From an uncultured Armatimonadota bacterium (GTDB lineage: Bacteria; Armatimonadota; Armatimonadia; Armatimonadales; Armatimonadaceae): DNA of 64,000 bases. Shown in pieces: positions 9,228 through 17,951 of this stretch. The translations under genes were made by a program, and so were the position numbers. The stretch is from the NCBI GenBank assembly GCA_903910385.1, contig CAIVZM010000053.1, positions 1-64,000 on the forward strand, read 5' to 3'. Below the pieces are notes generated by a model. The model made no database searches, was not told the DNA's origin, and worked only from the letters and a program-made list of their open reading frames with translations. The stretch's first letter is position 1; each line of letters opens with the position of its first letter.

Positions 9228-9257
9228 ATTATAGATCATCATAGAGATTTTTGTCAA
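9228..9257 (-). promoter_or_regulatory. Consensus sigma70 promoter (H-X9-D/TPR/CRTAC1 operon)
   Basis: On the minus strand TTGACA (9257-9252) and TATAAT (9233-9228) are both perfect hexamers with an 18-base spacer. Transcription would start near 9221, leaving a leader of roughly 85 bases before the ATG at 9137. Confidence 0.8.
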
Positions 9258-9346
9258 CCAAATTACCGAAAGCAAGCGAACCATGACGAAGAAGCATAAT
9301 TTTCCACAGAGTTTGTAAAAGCGGCTCGTCTTCATCTCAAGTAAGC

Positions 9347-9376
9347 TTGACGCACATCTATTCTAATAGATATAAT
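9347..9376 (+). promoter_or_regulatory. Sigma70 promoter of the Rrf2-cysK operon
   Basis: TTGACG at 9347-9352 and TATAAT at 9371-9376 with an 18-base spacer. The A/T-rich stretch overlapping and following the -10 is where Rrf2-family repressors usually bind, so autoregulation is plausible but not shown. Confidence 0.75.
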
Positions 9377-9433
9377 CTTTGATAGAATTACTTGGTTATG
9401 TAGTATTCGGAACACGCGTTGGGAATGGAATGT

Positions 9434-9886
9434 ATGAACTTCACTCAAAAAGAAGATTACGGGTTAAGAGCTTCGCTTGATCTTGCCGTGAGAGCGGGAT
9501 CAGGACCAGTTCAAACACGAGATATTGCCAGCAGACAGGGTATACCGGAGCAATTCCTCGAACAACTTCTGGCAGCTTTGCGACGCGCCGAAATAGTTCG
9601 TTCCACCCGTGGCGCTGGCGGTGGGTACGCTCTGTCAACCCCTCCCTCGCAAATTACCGTGGGACAAATACTACGGGCGCTTTCCGGACCGCTTGTACCG
9701 ACGGAACTGGTCAGTGGCGGAAATGATGACGCTTCACTGGACACTTCCGAAGTGCTCGTTATCCGGTCAGTCTGGGGAGACATACGGTCATCCATACGCG
9801 CCTTCGCGGATAATACAACACTGCAAGATCTTCTGGATCGGCGTTCTGCCAGCATGAAGGACGTCAGTTTCATGATGAATATATAG
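9434..9886 (+). CDS. Rrf2-family transcriptional regulator, CymR-like
   Basis: A 150-residue Rrf2-family winged-helix repressor. The ATG at 9434 gives the family's usual N terminus ([13 protein letters not shown]); a TTG at 9419 and an ATG at 9425 are in frame but less likely. The recognition helix and wing are in [19 protein letters not shown] and [11 protein letters not shown]. The protein has none of the three clustered cysteines of the iron-sulfur sensor IscR, so it more closely resembles CymR, which represses cysteine-biosynthesis genes and acts with CysK. The cysK gene follows after 41 bases in the same transcript, which supports that assignment. The operon has a clear upstream promoter. 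Confidence 0.85.
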   Translation: MNFTQKEDYGLRASLDLAVRAGSGPVQTRDIASRQGIPEQFLEQLLAALRRAEIVRSTRGAGGGYALSTPPSQITVGQILRALSGPLVPTELVSGGNDDASLDTSEVLVIRSVWGDIRSSIRAFADNTTLQDLLDRRSASMKDVSFMMNI

Positions 9887-9927
9887 GAATGTGTTTCACA
9901 CTTTGCCTAGACTCAATCGGAGGAAAT

Positions 9928-10893
9928 ATGAGAATTTTCGATAACGTAACGGAGTTGATTGGTAATACTCCTCTTGTTCGGCTGAACCGTATACCCGAGG
10001 CGGAAGGCGTCGTCGCTGATATCGTCCTCAAACTGGAATACCTGAATCCTGCCTTGTCCGTGAAAGATCGTATTGGCGTCAATATGATCAACGATGCGGA
10101 AAAGAAGGGACTGATCACTCCCGGCGTCACCACGATTGTCGAACCGACTTCCGGCAACACTGGTATCGCTCTTGCCTTCACCTGTGCCGCCAAGGGCTAT
10201 AAACTCATACTTTGTATGCCGGAGACGATGAGTATCGAGCGCAGATTGCTCCTCAAAGGGTATGGCGCGGAACTGGTGCTGACCGAAGGGCCTAAGGGAA
10301 TGAAGGGAGCTATCGCCGCAGCGGAAGAGATTCTCGCCCGCGATCCTGAACATTACTTTATGCCTCAACAGTTCAAGAACCCTGCCAATCCGGAGATCCA
10401 TCGCAAAACGACCGCCGAGGAAATCTGGAATGACACGGAAGGCAAAGTGGACATTCTGGTAGCTGGAATCGGAACCGGCGGAACGATTACCGGGATCGCA
10501 GATGTCGTCAGGCAGCGCAAGCCTTCCTTCCGAACCGTCGGTGTTGAACCGGAACATTCACCGGTCATCACCCAGTTCAAAAATCACCAACCTTTGCAAC
10601 CGGGACCGCACAAGATTCAGGGAATCGGCGCCGGATTTATTCCAGATATCCTCGAAACCGATCAGATCGACGAGGTTTTTCAGGTCACCAACGATCAATC
10701 GGTGGCGGTCGCACGTCGTGTCATGCGAGAAGAAGGCATACCCATTGGAATTTCTTCCGGCGGAGCGGTCGCCGCAGCCATTGAGGTAGGGAAGAGACCG
10801 GAAAATGCCGGAAAATTGATCGTTGTGATCATTCCATCGAACGCCGAACGTTACCTTTCCACTATCCTTTTTCAGGATCTCCGGGATGCCTGA
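9928..10893 (+). CDS. cysK: Cysteine synthase A (O-acetylserine sulfhydrylase)
   Basis: A 321-residue PLP enzyme converting O-acetylserine and sulfide to cysteine. The ATG at 9928 follows GGAGG and gives the family start [20 protein letters not shown]. Lys46 in SVKDR is the PLP lysine, the [10 protein letters not shown] loop binds substrate, and GTGGTITG holds the PLP phosphate. Length and motifs are complete. It is cotranscribed behind an Rrf2 regulator and is followed by a strong intrinsic terminator, so the pair is a two-gene operon. By analogy with Bacillus and Staphylococcus, CysK may also modulate the regulator; that is inference. Confidence 0.95.
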   Translation: MRIFDNVTELIGNTPLVRLNRIPEAEGVVADIVLKLEYLNPALSVKDRIGVNMINDAEKKGLITPGVTTIVEPTSGNTGIALAFTCAAKGYKLILCMPETMSIERRLLLKGYGAELVLTEGPKGMKGAIAAAEEILARDPEHYFMPQQFKNPANPEIHRKTTAEEIWNDTEGKVDILVAGIGTGGTITGIADVVRQRKPSFRTVGVEPEHSPVITQFKNHQPLQPGPHKIQGIGAGFIPDILETDQIDEVFQVTNDQSVAVARRVMREEGIPIGISSGGAVAAAIEVGKRPENAGKLIVVIIPSNAERYLSTILFQDLRDA

Positions 10894-10944
10894 GGATTGC
10901 GATGCAGGTATGTCCTAACGAAAGAAGATACAGAATTTAGGGCG

Positions 10945-10975
10945 AAAAAAGGCGGGCCTGGCGTCCGCCTTTTTT
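10945..10975 (+). terminator. Intrinsic terminator after cysK
   Basis: GGCGG (10951-10955) pairs with CCGCC (10965-10969), extended by six A's before and six T's after the stem, giving an eleven-pair hairpin with a U tract. Confidence 0.85.
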
Positions 10976-10999
10976 CTTGACAGTGGGATTGACTTCACA

Positions 11000-11662
11000 T
11001 TACCCGGTAGGAGGCGGTGAGACGTAAAGCGGCGTCAGGGTATCTGCATTATCTGTCGCACCGTTTTCGAAACGATGAAATGCGATCTCCGCAATTCTCG
11101 ACGCCGACGGGAACGCATCGACAGGGAGAATGTCCTGCTTGAATTCTGTGGAAGAAAGAACAACCGACGCCCCCTCCCCCATCAGAAAGATCGGATTTTC
11201 ACCGAACATCTGACGCGCTTTCGGCACGATCTCGTTGTCCTGCATGACTACAGGAGGTTCCAGCGATGACATCGCGCCTGCCGGGTAGAAGGCGGCGATA
11301 GAGATCAGGCGTCGCGTTGGAGCAATTGCGATCCGAGGTCTCGAAAGAACTGCGGGATTCAGGGCGATAGCATCCAGTGAGGAAATGCCAACAATCGCTT
11401 TATCGGTGGCGAAGGCGAAGGTTTTCGCCGTTGTCACCCCGATTCGCACCCCGGTGAATGATCCCGGACCCAGCCCGACCGCGAACCCTTCGATATCTCT
11501 TAAAGTATGACCGGAATCGCGCAGAACGAAGGAAATTATGTCTGGCAGACGCTCGGTCAATCGTCGAAAATGACGGAAATTATACTCCATCAACGGAGAA
11601 TTGCCCCGCGAGATGGCGACGGAGCATACTTCTCCGGAAGTGTCGAGCGCCAGAATTAACAT
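11000..11662 (-). CDS. tsaB: tRNA threonylcarbamoyladenosine protein TsaB
   Basis: A 220-residue ASKHA-fold protein of the TsaB/YeaZ family, a partner of TsaD and TsaE in making the t6A modification of tRNAs that read ANN codons. Typical marks are the N-terminal LALDTSGEVCSVA, the motif GLGPGSFTGVRIGVTTAK, and SSLDAIA. Length is normal. It overlaps tsaE by seven bases on the same strand, so both are translated from one message. TsaD and TsaC are not in the window. A ribosomal acetyltransferase RimI, often next in this cluster, is absent. Confidence 0.92.
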   Translation of the reverse strand: MLILALDTSGEVCSVAISRGNSPLMEYNFRHFRRLTERLPDIISFVLRDSGHTLRDIEGFAVGLGPGSFTGVRIGVTTAKTFAFATDKAIVGISSLDAIALNPAVLSRPRIAIAPTRRLISIAAFYPAGAMSSLEPPVVMQDNEIVPKARQMFGENPIFLMGEGASVVLSSTEFKQDILPVDAFPSASRIAEIAFHRFENGATDNADTLTPLYVSPPPTG

Positions 11663-12147
11663 GAATCAGGATGCTCCAACCATTGTTTGACTAAGGCTAA
11701 CCAGCGACTTCCACGAGCCGTGATAGTGATCCGTCGTGATTCTCCCGGCGGATTGATTTCTTCCAACGCTAATTCCAGACGGTTTAGCGGTAATATCTCC
11801 TCGATTCGTTCTGACCATTCGAGCATCACAACGCCATCATTTCGGAAAAAATAATCTTCGATTCCCGTCCCGACAGCATCATCCGCCCCACGCAAACGGT
11901 AGGCATCGACGTGATAGATCGGCAATCGCCCGCCTTGATATTCATGTATCAGCGTAAAAGTGGGGGAAGAAACCGGGGAAGTAGCTCCGAGTGCGGCAGT
12001 AAGGTAGCGGGTAAAGGTTGTCTTCCCCGCCCCAAGATCTCCCTTCAGACAAAGCGTATCGCCGGGAAGAAGGAAAGTTGCCAAACGTTCGGCGAGTTGC
12101 CGAGTTTCCTGTTCGTCCGCCACTACTCTTGTCAGGGAATCCATCAT
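11656..12147 (-). CDS. tsaE: tRNA threonylcarbamoyladenosine ATPase TsaE
   Basis: A 163-residue P-loop ATPase that drives the TsaB-TsaD-TsaE cycle of t6A synthesis. Walker A is GDLGAGKTTFTRYL, followed by SPTFTLIHEY and the family motif IYHVDAYRL; EWSER near residue 125 matches the conserved WxE region. Either of two adjacent ATG codons (12147, 12144) could start it. A TATAAA/TAAAAT stretch ends only a few bases before the ATG, so the leader may be extremely short. It precedes and overlaps tsaB. Confidence 0.93.
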   Translation of the reverse strand: MMDSLTRVVADEQETRQLAERLATFLLPGDTLCLKGDLGAGKTTFTRYLTAALGATSPVSSPTFTLIHEYQGGRLPIYHVDAYRLRGADDAVGTGIEDYFFRNDGVVMLEWSERIEEILPLNRLELALEEINPPGESRRITITARGSRWLALVKQWLEHPDSC

Positions 12148-12212
12148 GGGATTTTATACCATTGTCCGTAAAGACGCGCCTGTTCCGGGAACCAGCGGAT
12201 TCGGTATGCCGT

Positions 12213-12242
12213 TTGACATCAAAGAATCGAAAAGGATACAAT
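12213..12242 (+). promoter_or_regulatory. Sigma70 promoter for citrate synthase
   Basis: TTGACA at 12213-12218 and TACAAT at 12237-12242 with an 18-base spacer, leaving a leader of about 85 bases before the AGGAGG ribosome site and ATG at 12334. Confidence 0.75.
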
Positions 12243-12333
12243 ACCGGCGCGAAGGTTGCTCGAACCCTACTCGCTCCCACGTTAATATTATGCTGATAAT
12301 TATAAATGAATTTCTTTTTCAGGAGGATGCCCT

Positions 12334-13509
12334 ATGAGTGAGGCGATTGCTGGCGAAACGAAACCGATGCCGACAGTTTCCCGCGGTCTGGAGGGCGTCG
12401 TCGCGGCCGCAACGCACATTGCGGAGGTTGATGGCGAGCATGGCAAACTCACCCTTCAGGGCTATGACGTTAGCCAACTCTCCGGAAATGTAACTTTCGA
12501 AGAGGTCTGCTTTCTGCTGTGGCATGGCAAGCTACCCAATGTTCAGGAACTCGAAACGCTTAGAGCGGAAATGGCCGCCGCGCGACGATTACCAGAATCT
12601 GTTCTTACAGCCCTTCGGACGCTTGCCCCGCATGCCGGAGGAATGGATATCTTGCGTATCGGCGCTTCAATGCTGTCCGTTGGCGATGAGACTCTGAACT
12701 CTCTGGACTTGAACGAATGTCGACAGCGAGCCGCGCGACTTCAGGCGCAGATGCCCGCTCTGGTCGCTCACGCTTACCGACTGGGAGAAGGCAAAGAAAT
12801 CGTCGAGCCGAAACCGGAACATGGACTTGCGGCGGGATTCCTTTACATGCTCGAAGGCAAAGAGCCCGATCCTGCCCGTGTCGCCGGTCTGGACGCCTAC
12901 CTCGTGGCGGTATCGGAACATGGACTGAACGCTTCCACCTTTGCAGCGCGTGTCATTATCGCAACCGACTCCGATATGGTTTCCGCTTTGACCGGCGCTA
13001 TTGGCGCGTTGAAAGGCTCTAAGCATGGCGGAGTGCCCGGTCCAGTTCTGAAGATGCTGGAAGAAATCAAGACACCGGAAAACGCCGAGGCGTTCATCCG
13101 CAACGAGATTACCTCCGGTCGCCGCATCATGGGATTCGGTCATCGTATCTACAAGGTGCGTGACCCGCGAGCGGCTCTTCTGAGCGACGCTGCCGAAAAG
13201 ATGGCATCGCTCACTGGTGATTACCATTTACTGCGGTTGGCGCAAGCAGTGGAATCCACCACTGTCAAAACGCTGGCGGAACTGAAGCCCGGTCGTGATC
13301 TCTATGCCAACGTCGAATTGTTCGCCGCGCTCATTCTCCATGCGGTCGATGTGCCGTCCGAAATATTCACCCCTGTCTTCGCCGTGGGGCGCACTTCAGG
13401 ATGGACCGCGCACATGATCGAACAGATCGAGGAAGGTCGGTTGATCCGTCCTCAGTCTGTCTATATCGGACCGCGTGATCGAACATTTGTCCCTCTGAAC
13501 GAGCGATAA
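12334..13509 (+). CDS. gltA: Citrate synthase (or 2-methylcitrate synthase)
   Basis: A 391-residue type II-like citrate synthase condensing acetyl-CoA and oxaloacetate at the entry to the TCA cycle. AGGAGG precedes the ATG at 12334. His196 (EHGLNASTF) and His231 (SKHGGVPGP) are the catalytic histidines, and GFGHRIYKVRDPRA carries the oxaloacetate-binding His and Arg. The C-terminal motif reads YANVELF, so a Glu occupies the position where many homologues have the catalytic Asp of NVDFY. This variant occurs in some paralogues as far as I recall, so a methylcitrate or minor citrate synthase is possible. A promoter and a terminator bracket it as a single-gene transcript. Confidence 0.88.
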   Translation: MSEAIAGETKPMPTVSRGLEGVVAAATHIAEVDGEHGKLTLQGYDVSQLSGNVTFEEVCFLLWHGKLPNVQELETLRAEMAAARRLPESVLTALRTLAPHAGGMDILRIGASMLSVGDETLNSLDLNECRQRAARLQAQMPALVAHAYRLGEGKEIVEPKPEHGLAAGFLYMLEGKEPDPARVAGLDAYLVAVSEHGLNASTFAARVIIATDSDMVSALTGAIGALKGSKHGGVPGPVLKMLEEIKTPENAEAFIRNEITSGRRIMGFGHRIYKVRDPRAALLSDAAEKMASLTGDYHLLRLAQAVESTTVKTLAELKPGRDLYANVELFAALILHAVDVPSEIFTPVFAVGRTSGWTAHMIEQIEEGRLIRPQSVYIGPRDRTFVPLNER

Positions 13510-13536
13510 TTGGACTGTCGTCCCTGAAAATCAGGC

Positions 13537-13571
13537 AAAAGCCGGAGGCATCGCTTCCGGCTTTTATTTTT
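13537..13571 (+). terminator. Intrinsic terminator after citrate synthase
   Basis: AAAAGCCGGA (13537-13546) pairs with TCCGGCTTTT (13556-13565) around a nine-base loop, followed by A and five T's. Confidence 0.85.
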
Positions 13572-13704
13572 CTCAATATCTGTAATTCCCGGTTCTCGTA
13601 TACCACAAACAAATTCCAAGAGGGTAGAATTTACCGGGAATTTCGACTGATCCGTGCATCCTGCGACGAAATCCACCCCACACGTTACCAGAAGGAATCG
13701 ATTG

Positions 13705-15375
13705 ATGGCGACTAATAAAAATGGCAACGATAATGTATCTCCGCTGGCGGGACAGCTAGCCCCAGCTGAGATGCTCATGGATATCTCCCGGATCGAACGG
13801 GCTTATTTTGACGAGCGACCGGATGTTGAGGATTCCGCTCAGCAAGTGAGTTTCGGCACCAGCGGCCATCGTGGGTCATCACTGCGTTGTTCCTTCAACG
13901 AAGGGCATATTCTGGCGATATCTCAGGCGATCTGTGACTACCGACGCAGTCAGGGAGTCGATGGCCCCCTTTATATGGGCAAAGACACCCATGCGCTCTC
14001 TGGCCCGGCGCAGAATACCGCTCTTGAAGTCCTCGCCGCCAACGAGGTGGACGTATTCATACAGAAAGACGATGGCTTCACTCCTACTCCGGTCATATCA
14101 CGGGAGATACTGGCATATAATCGCCAACGAACTGATCATCTGGCGGATGGGATCGTCATCACTCCTTCTCATAACCCTCCGCAAGACGGTGGTTTCAAAT
14201 ATAACCCTACCAACGGCGGCCCGGCGGATACGGTAGTGACCAAGTGGGTGCAAGATCGTGCGAACGCTTATCTGAGGAATGGAAACAAAGAAGTCAAACG
14301 CGTGAACATAGCGACGGCGATGAAAGCGCCAACGACGCATCTGGAAGATTATGTGTTGCCCTTTGTCAACGATTTACGCAATGTCATTGATATGGAAGCG
14401 ATTCGGAATGCTGGTCTGAAGCTGGGCGTCGACCCGTTAGGCGGGGCGTCCATCGACTATTGGGAACCGATCAATTCCCTTTACAATCTGGATATCGCTA
14501 TTGTTAACCCGAAGATCGATCCGACCTTCTCCTTCATGACACTAGACCATGATGGCGTCATTCGCATGGACTGTTCAAGCCCTTATGCGATGGCTAGCCT
14601 GGTTAATCTTAAAGATAGGTTTCAGGTGGCGTTTGCAAATGACCCCGATGCGGATCGGCATGGTATTGTCACACCTTCTGCAGGATTGATGAATCCTAAC
14701 CACTATCTTGCTGTCGCTATCGGCTACCTTTTGACTCACAGACCGGACTGGAGTCCGACGGCAGCAATCGGTAAAACGTTGGTCAGTAGCAGTATGATCG
14801 ACCGTGTCGTTCATCATCTGGGGCGACGGTTATCGGAAGTGCCCGTAGGGTTTAAATGGTTCGCGCCCGGTCTGTTCGATGGAACTTGCTGTTTTGGCGG
14901 CGAAGAAAGCGCCGGCGCCAGTTTCCTGCGTCGTGATGGCTCTGTCTGGACGACGGATAAAGATGGAATCATCATGAACTTGCTGGCGGCGGAGATCACT
15001 GCCACTACCAGCAAAGACCCCGGCGTTCATTATTCAGAGCTGACGGCACAATTCGGAGCGCCACGATACACCAGAATCGATGCCGCCGCCAGCCCGGAAC
15101 AAAAGGCGCGTTTATCGAATCTCTCTCCAGATGCGATTAAGGAATCGACTCTGGCAGGAGAACAAATAACCGCTAAACTAACCCGAGCGCCAGGCAACGA
15201 CGCTTCCATAGGCGGATTGAAGGTAGTTACCGAGAACGGGTGGTTTGCGGCGCGACCTTCCGGTACAGAAAATATCTATAAGATTTATGCCGAAAGCTTT
15301 CGAGATGAGAATCACCTGAACCGCATCGTCGAGGAAGCTAAAGAAATCGTCGACATCGCACTGCAAGCATCTTGA
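13705..15375 (+). CDS. pgm: Phosphoglucomutase (alpha-D-glucose)
   Basis: A 556-residue phosphohexomutase interconverting glucose-1-phosphate and glucose-6-phosphate. The ATG at 13705 follows AGAAGGA at 8 bases; the frame opens at 13654 but that stretch is not typical. Motifs in order: FGTSGHRGS near the N terminus, the active-site phosphoserine loop [12 protein letters not shown], the metal loop [10 protein letters not shown], the sugar loop GEESAGASF, and the phosphate-binding C-terminal [15 protein letters not shown]. All are intact. Cytoplasmic. A TAGAAT element at 13625-13630 upstream may be its -10. Confidence 0.95.
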   Translation: MATNKNGNDNVSPLAGQLAPAEMLMDISRIERAYFDERPDVEDSAQQVSFGTSGHRGSSLRCSFNEGHILAISQAICDYRRSQGVDGPLYMGKDTHALSGPAQNTALEVLAANEVDVFIQKDDGFTPTPVISREILAYNRQRTDHLADGIVITPSHNPPQDGGFKYNPTNGGPADTVVTKWVQDRANAYLRNGNKEVKRVNIATAMKAPTTHLEDYVLPFVNDLRNVIDMEAIRNAGLKLGVDPLGGASIDYWEPINSLYNLDIAIVNPKIDPTFSFMTLDHDGVIRMDCSSPYAMASLVNLKDRFQVAFANDPDADRHGIVTPSAGLMNPNHYLAVAIGYLLTHRPDWSPTAAIGKTLVSSSMIDRVVHHLGRRLSEVPVGFKWFAPGLFDGTCCFGGEESAGASFLRRDGSVWTTDKDGIIMNLLAAEITATTSKDPGVHYSELTAQFGAPRYTRIDAAASPEQKARLSNLSPDAIKESTLAGEQITAKLTRAPGNDASIGGLKVVTENGWFAARPSGTENIYKIYAESFRDENHLNRIVEEAKEIVDIALQAS

Positions 15376-15396
15376 ATAATGTACGTCTCTTAAAAG

Positions 15397-15433
15397 CGAA
15401 AGCCCGGATGCGACCGATGCATCCGAGCTTTCG
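15397..15433. terminator. Hairpin between convergent pgm and superoxide dismutase
   Basis: CGAAAGC then CCGGATGC (15397-15411) pair with GCATCCG and GCTTTCG (15419-15433) with one bulge. There is a short T tract only on the minus strand side, so it may serve the dismutase gene better than pgm. Confidence 0.55.
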
Positions 15434-15459
15434 TCGGTTCAGTTCGCTACATTTCTTAA

Positions 15460-16233
15460 TCAGGCCTTTTGCGCCATTTCCAATCGCTTGTTGACTTCGT
15501 TCCAGTTGACCGTATTCCACCAGGCTTTGAGATAATCCGCACGTTTGTTCTGATACTTCAGATAATAGGCATGTTCCCAGACATCGTTGCCCAGAAGCGG
15601 ATACAGACTGCCGTATTCCGCCATCATCGGGTTGTCTTGATTTGGGGTGGAAAGGACGGAAAGCTTTCCGTCTTTGCCTAATGCCAGCCATGCCCATCCG
15701 CTCCCGAAGCGTTTTGTACCGGCTTCATTGAATGATGTCTGAAATTTCTCGAAGGAATCGAAATCTCGCTTGATGGCATCCGCAATGGGGCCGGAGGGAA
15801 CGCCTCCCGCTTTCGGCGCCATAATCTGCCAGAACATCGTATGATTTACATGACCTCCGGCATTGTTTCGTACGGTCATACGTGCACCTTCCGGAACCTC
15901 CGCCAGATTACGAATTAGTTCTTCCGCAGATTTCCCTTTGAGTTCGGGGGTTTTCCCTGTAATATCGTTCAGATTCTTGACATATGCCGCATGGTGTCGG
16001 TCATGATGTATCTCCATCGTCTGCGCGTCAATAAAGGGTTCAAGGGCGCTGAATGCGTAAGGTAAGGGAGCGAGAGAATGAGGACCGGTTCCGGTGTCGG
16101 GAGCGAGCGATTTTTCCGCTTCTCCCGTCATTGCCAAAGCGCGTGATTGGAATGCATTCATCAGTACGGCGGTTGACAACGGCGTCATCGCCGCTAATCG
16201 TAACAGCGAACGTCGCGAGTAATTGGTTTCCAT
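15460..16233 (-). CDS. Fe/Mn superoxide dismutase with Tat signal
   Basis: A 257-residue iron/manganese superoxide dismutase. Residues 1-35 form a twin-arginine leader (SRRSLLRLAAMTPLS...), so the folded metalloenzyme is probably exported. The dismutase part has the metal ligands in MEIHHDRHHAAYVKNL, NHTMFW, and the DVWEHAYYLKYQ motif near the C terminus. Iron versus manganese cannot be decided with confidence from sequence. Export is unusual for this family, where most members are cytoplasmic, but exported forms occur. The ribosome site GGAAAG lies about ten bases upstream. It converges on pgm. Confidence 0.92.
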   Translation of the reverse strand: METNYSRRSLLRLAAMTPLSTAVLMNAFQSRALAMTGEAEKSLAPDTGTGPHSLAPLPYAFSALEPFIDAQTMEIHHDRHHAAYVKNLNDITGKTPELKGKSAEELIRNLAEVPEGARMTVRNNAGGHVNHTMFWQIMAPKAGGVPSGPIADAIKRDFDSFEKFQTSFNEAGTKRFGSGWAWLALGKDGKLSVLSTPNQDNPMMAEYGSLYPLLGNDVWEHAYYLKYQNKRADYLKAWWNTVNWNEVNKRLEMAQKA

Positions 16234-16320
16234 TTTTAGGGTTCTTTCCAGATGGGTCAGCTTGAAATTATTGCGAAGGCGATTTTGAATTCAATCAAGA
16301 CGCGAATCGCCTCATTGACT

Positions 16321-17886
16321 TTACTTAGTTATCTGCCAACGGTCAAGTTCCTTGCCATCTTCGCCGATTTGACGAACCGTCAACGTTTTTCCATTGATGT
16401 CAACCGAGGACATGGAGCGGACTTTGGCTTCATATTTGACAGTGAACGATTGCCATTTCTCCGGCGAATCATTTAAATTCCGGTCATAGAGGCTTGCCCC
16501 TCCGCCACCGGTGACGATATAGATCGGCGAGGAGGTCTTAGTGACCTTATCGCCATCATAGGCTTTGTCCAGTGTCCACGTGCCTGCTACACGACCATCC
16601 TTGTCCGGTTTCGCCTCAGAAGCGATAAACCGCAGCGGGTAGGATCTCTGATAGTTGTGAACGTGACCACACCAGACTACAGAAACGCCATATTTTTCGA
16701 ACAGAGGAGTCAATACACGCATCCACTGGTCTTCTTTGTGTTTATTGGACGAATGAAACGGCGGATGATGAAATGCAACGAAGCGCCAGGTGGCATTTTG
16801 CGCTCCTGCGAGGTCTTTCTCCACCCAGTTATGAAGCATTGGGTCAGTCCAGTCCGTATAGTAGTTGGAATCGAGTACTGTCCAATGAGTGTTGCCATAA
16901 CTAAAGGAATAGTTCGCCATCTGTGGATAGGCTGAGCCGGAAGCGGCAATCATCGCTTTTTCCGCTGACTGATCACCACTCATACGGGGCGTATTTTTAG
17001 CGCCGGGAAGCAATGCCGGCCCGTTCTGGGGCAAGTCCCACACATAAAAGTACGCCAGACCATCTGGCCATTTATCCATACTTTTGTAGGAAAGATCATG
17101 ATTGCCGGCGGCGGCAAGAATGAAGGTAGATCGCATCAGCGAGGCGCCTTCCGAAGCGCTGTTTCCTTCGGCATTATAGATGGGGAAAAAATTCTTCAGG
17201 TATTCCGAATATCGTCCTCTGTCATAAACAATATCTCCTGTGATGAAGACAAAATCCGGCTTTTCCTTTGACGCCTGAAACGCGATTTCTTTTTGCTCCT
17301 TCGAACTCGTTCCACAGTCACCAAATACAACAAAACGTTCTTCCGTAGCGCTTGCGTTCTTTTTCGCTCTCGCTCTTGCTGCGAACACAGGCTTTCCGTC
17401 CATAATAATCCGGTAATCGAATAGAGCGCCCGGTACGAGACCAGTGAGATTTGCTGTCCAGATATCCTGAGGCGCAAAATCCGACAGACGGAGAGGACGG
17501 GACGTCACTGCTCCGCTTTTTGTCCATTTACCGCTTCCTGCCACCGATTGTTCAATACTCCAGTTCCGCTTGACTTCTCCAGGAGATTGCCATAACACAG
17601 AAATCGCATCGGAATTTCCTTCGCCCCACTGAACATAGGGCGATACCGTAAACAATCCTGCGGGTGATGTAACAGGAGTTAAAGAAGCGATAGCCGCTTC
17701 CGTAGCGCGATTTGCCGCAGTTCTGGGGTCAGAGCCCACTCCAGGTCGCTGGCGCAATGAAGGCGTCTGCATTTGAGGAGGATTAACCGCAGGGCTTGTC
17801 CCGGCGCAACCGGAGCCAAGAGAGAGAGGAGCCAGAATCAAGAGAAACAGTGAAACACAAACAGCATCACGCGTTCGATTCATCAT
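16321..17886 (-). CDS. Purple-acid-phosphatase-like metallophosphoesterase lipoprotein
   Basis: A 521-residue exported metallophosphoesterase. The frame opens at 17925 but ATG at 17886 gives a lipoprotein-like signal peptide ending at Cys27, and TACAAT lies seven bases before it. After a Pro/Thr-rich linker comes a fibronectin-like N-terminal domain (about 90-175), then the catalytic domain with all purple acid phosphatase metal blocks: FGDCG, GDIVYDRGRYSEY, GNHD, FHHPP and GHVHNYQR. It presumably hydrolyses phosphomonoesters outside the cytoplasm with a dinuclear metal centre. It stands between the dismutase and a helical membrane protein; no operon partner is clear. Confidence 0.88.
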   Translation of the reverse strand: MMNRTRDAVCVSLFLLILAPLSLGSGCAGTSPAVNPPQMQTPSLRQRPGVGSDPRTAANRATEAAIASLTPVTSPAGLFTVSPYVQWGEGNSDAISVLWQSPGEVKRNWSIEQSVAGSGKWTKSGAVTSRPLRLSDFAPQDIWTANLTGLVPGALFDYRIIMDGKPVFAARARAKKNASATEERFVVFGDCGTSSKEQKEIAFQASKEKPDFVFITGDIVYDRGRYSEYLKNFFPIYNAEGNSASEGASLMRSTFILAAAGNHDLSYKSMDKWPDGLAYFYVWDLPQNGPALLPGAKNTPRMSGDQSAEKAMIAASGSAYPQMANYSFSYGNTHWTVLDSNYYTDWTDPMLHNWVEKDLAGAQNATWRFVAFHHPPFHSSNKHKEDQWMRVLTPLFEKYGVSVVWCGHVHNYQRSYPLRFIASEAKPDKDGRVAGTWTLDKAYDGDKVTKTSSPIYIVTGGGGASLYDRNLNDSPEKWQSFTVKYEAKVRSMSSVDINGKTLTVRQIGEDGKELDRWQITK

Positions 17887-17951
17887 ACAGGCTATTGTAC
17901 CAGAGTGAGACCAGACGAGTGGCAAATAGCTCCGGTAGGCGCAAGATATCC

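Noticed and set aside
9434-9886. IscR-type iron-sulfur sensor
   Set aside because: The three clustered cysteines of IscR are absent and cysK is the neighbour.
9913-10557. Minus-strand open frame of about 214 codons opposite cysK
   Set aside because: It is antisense to a complete cysK and shows no protein family features.
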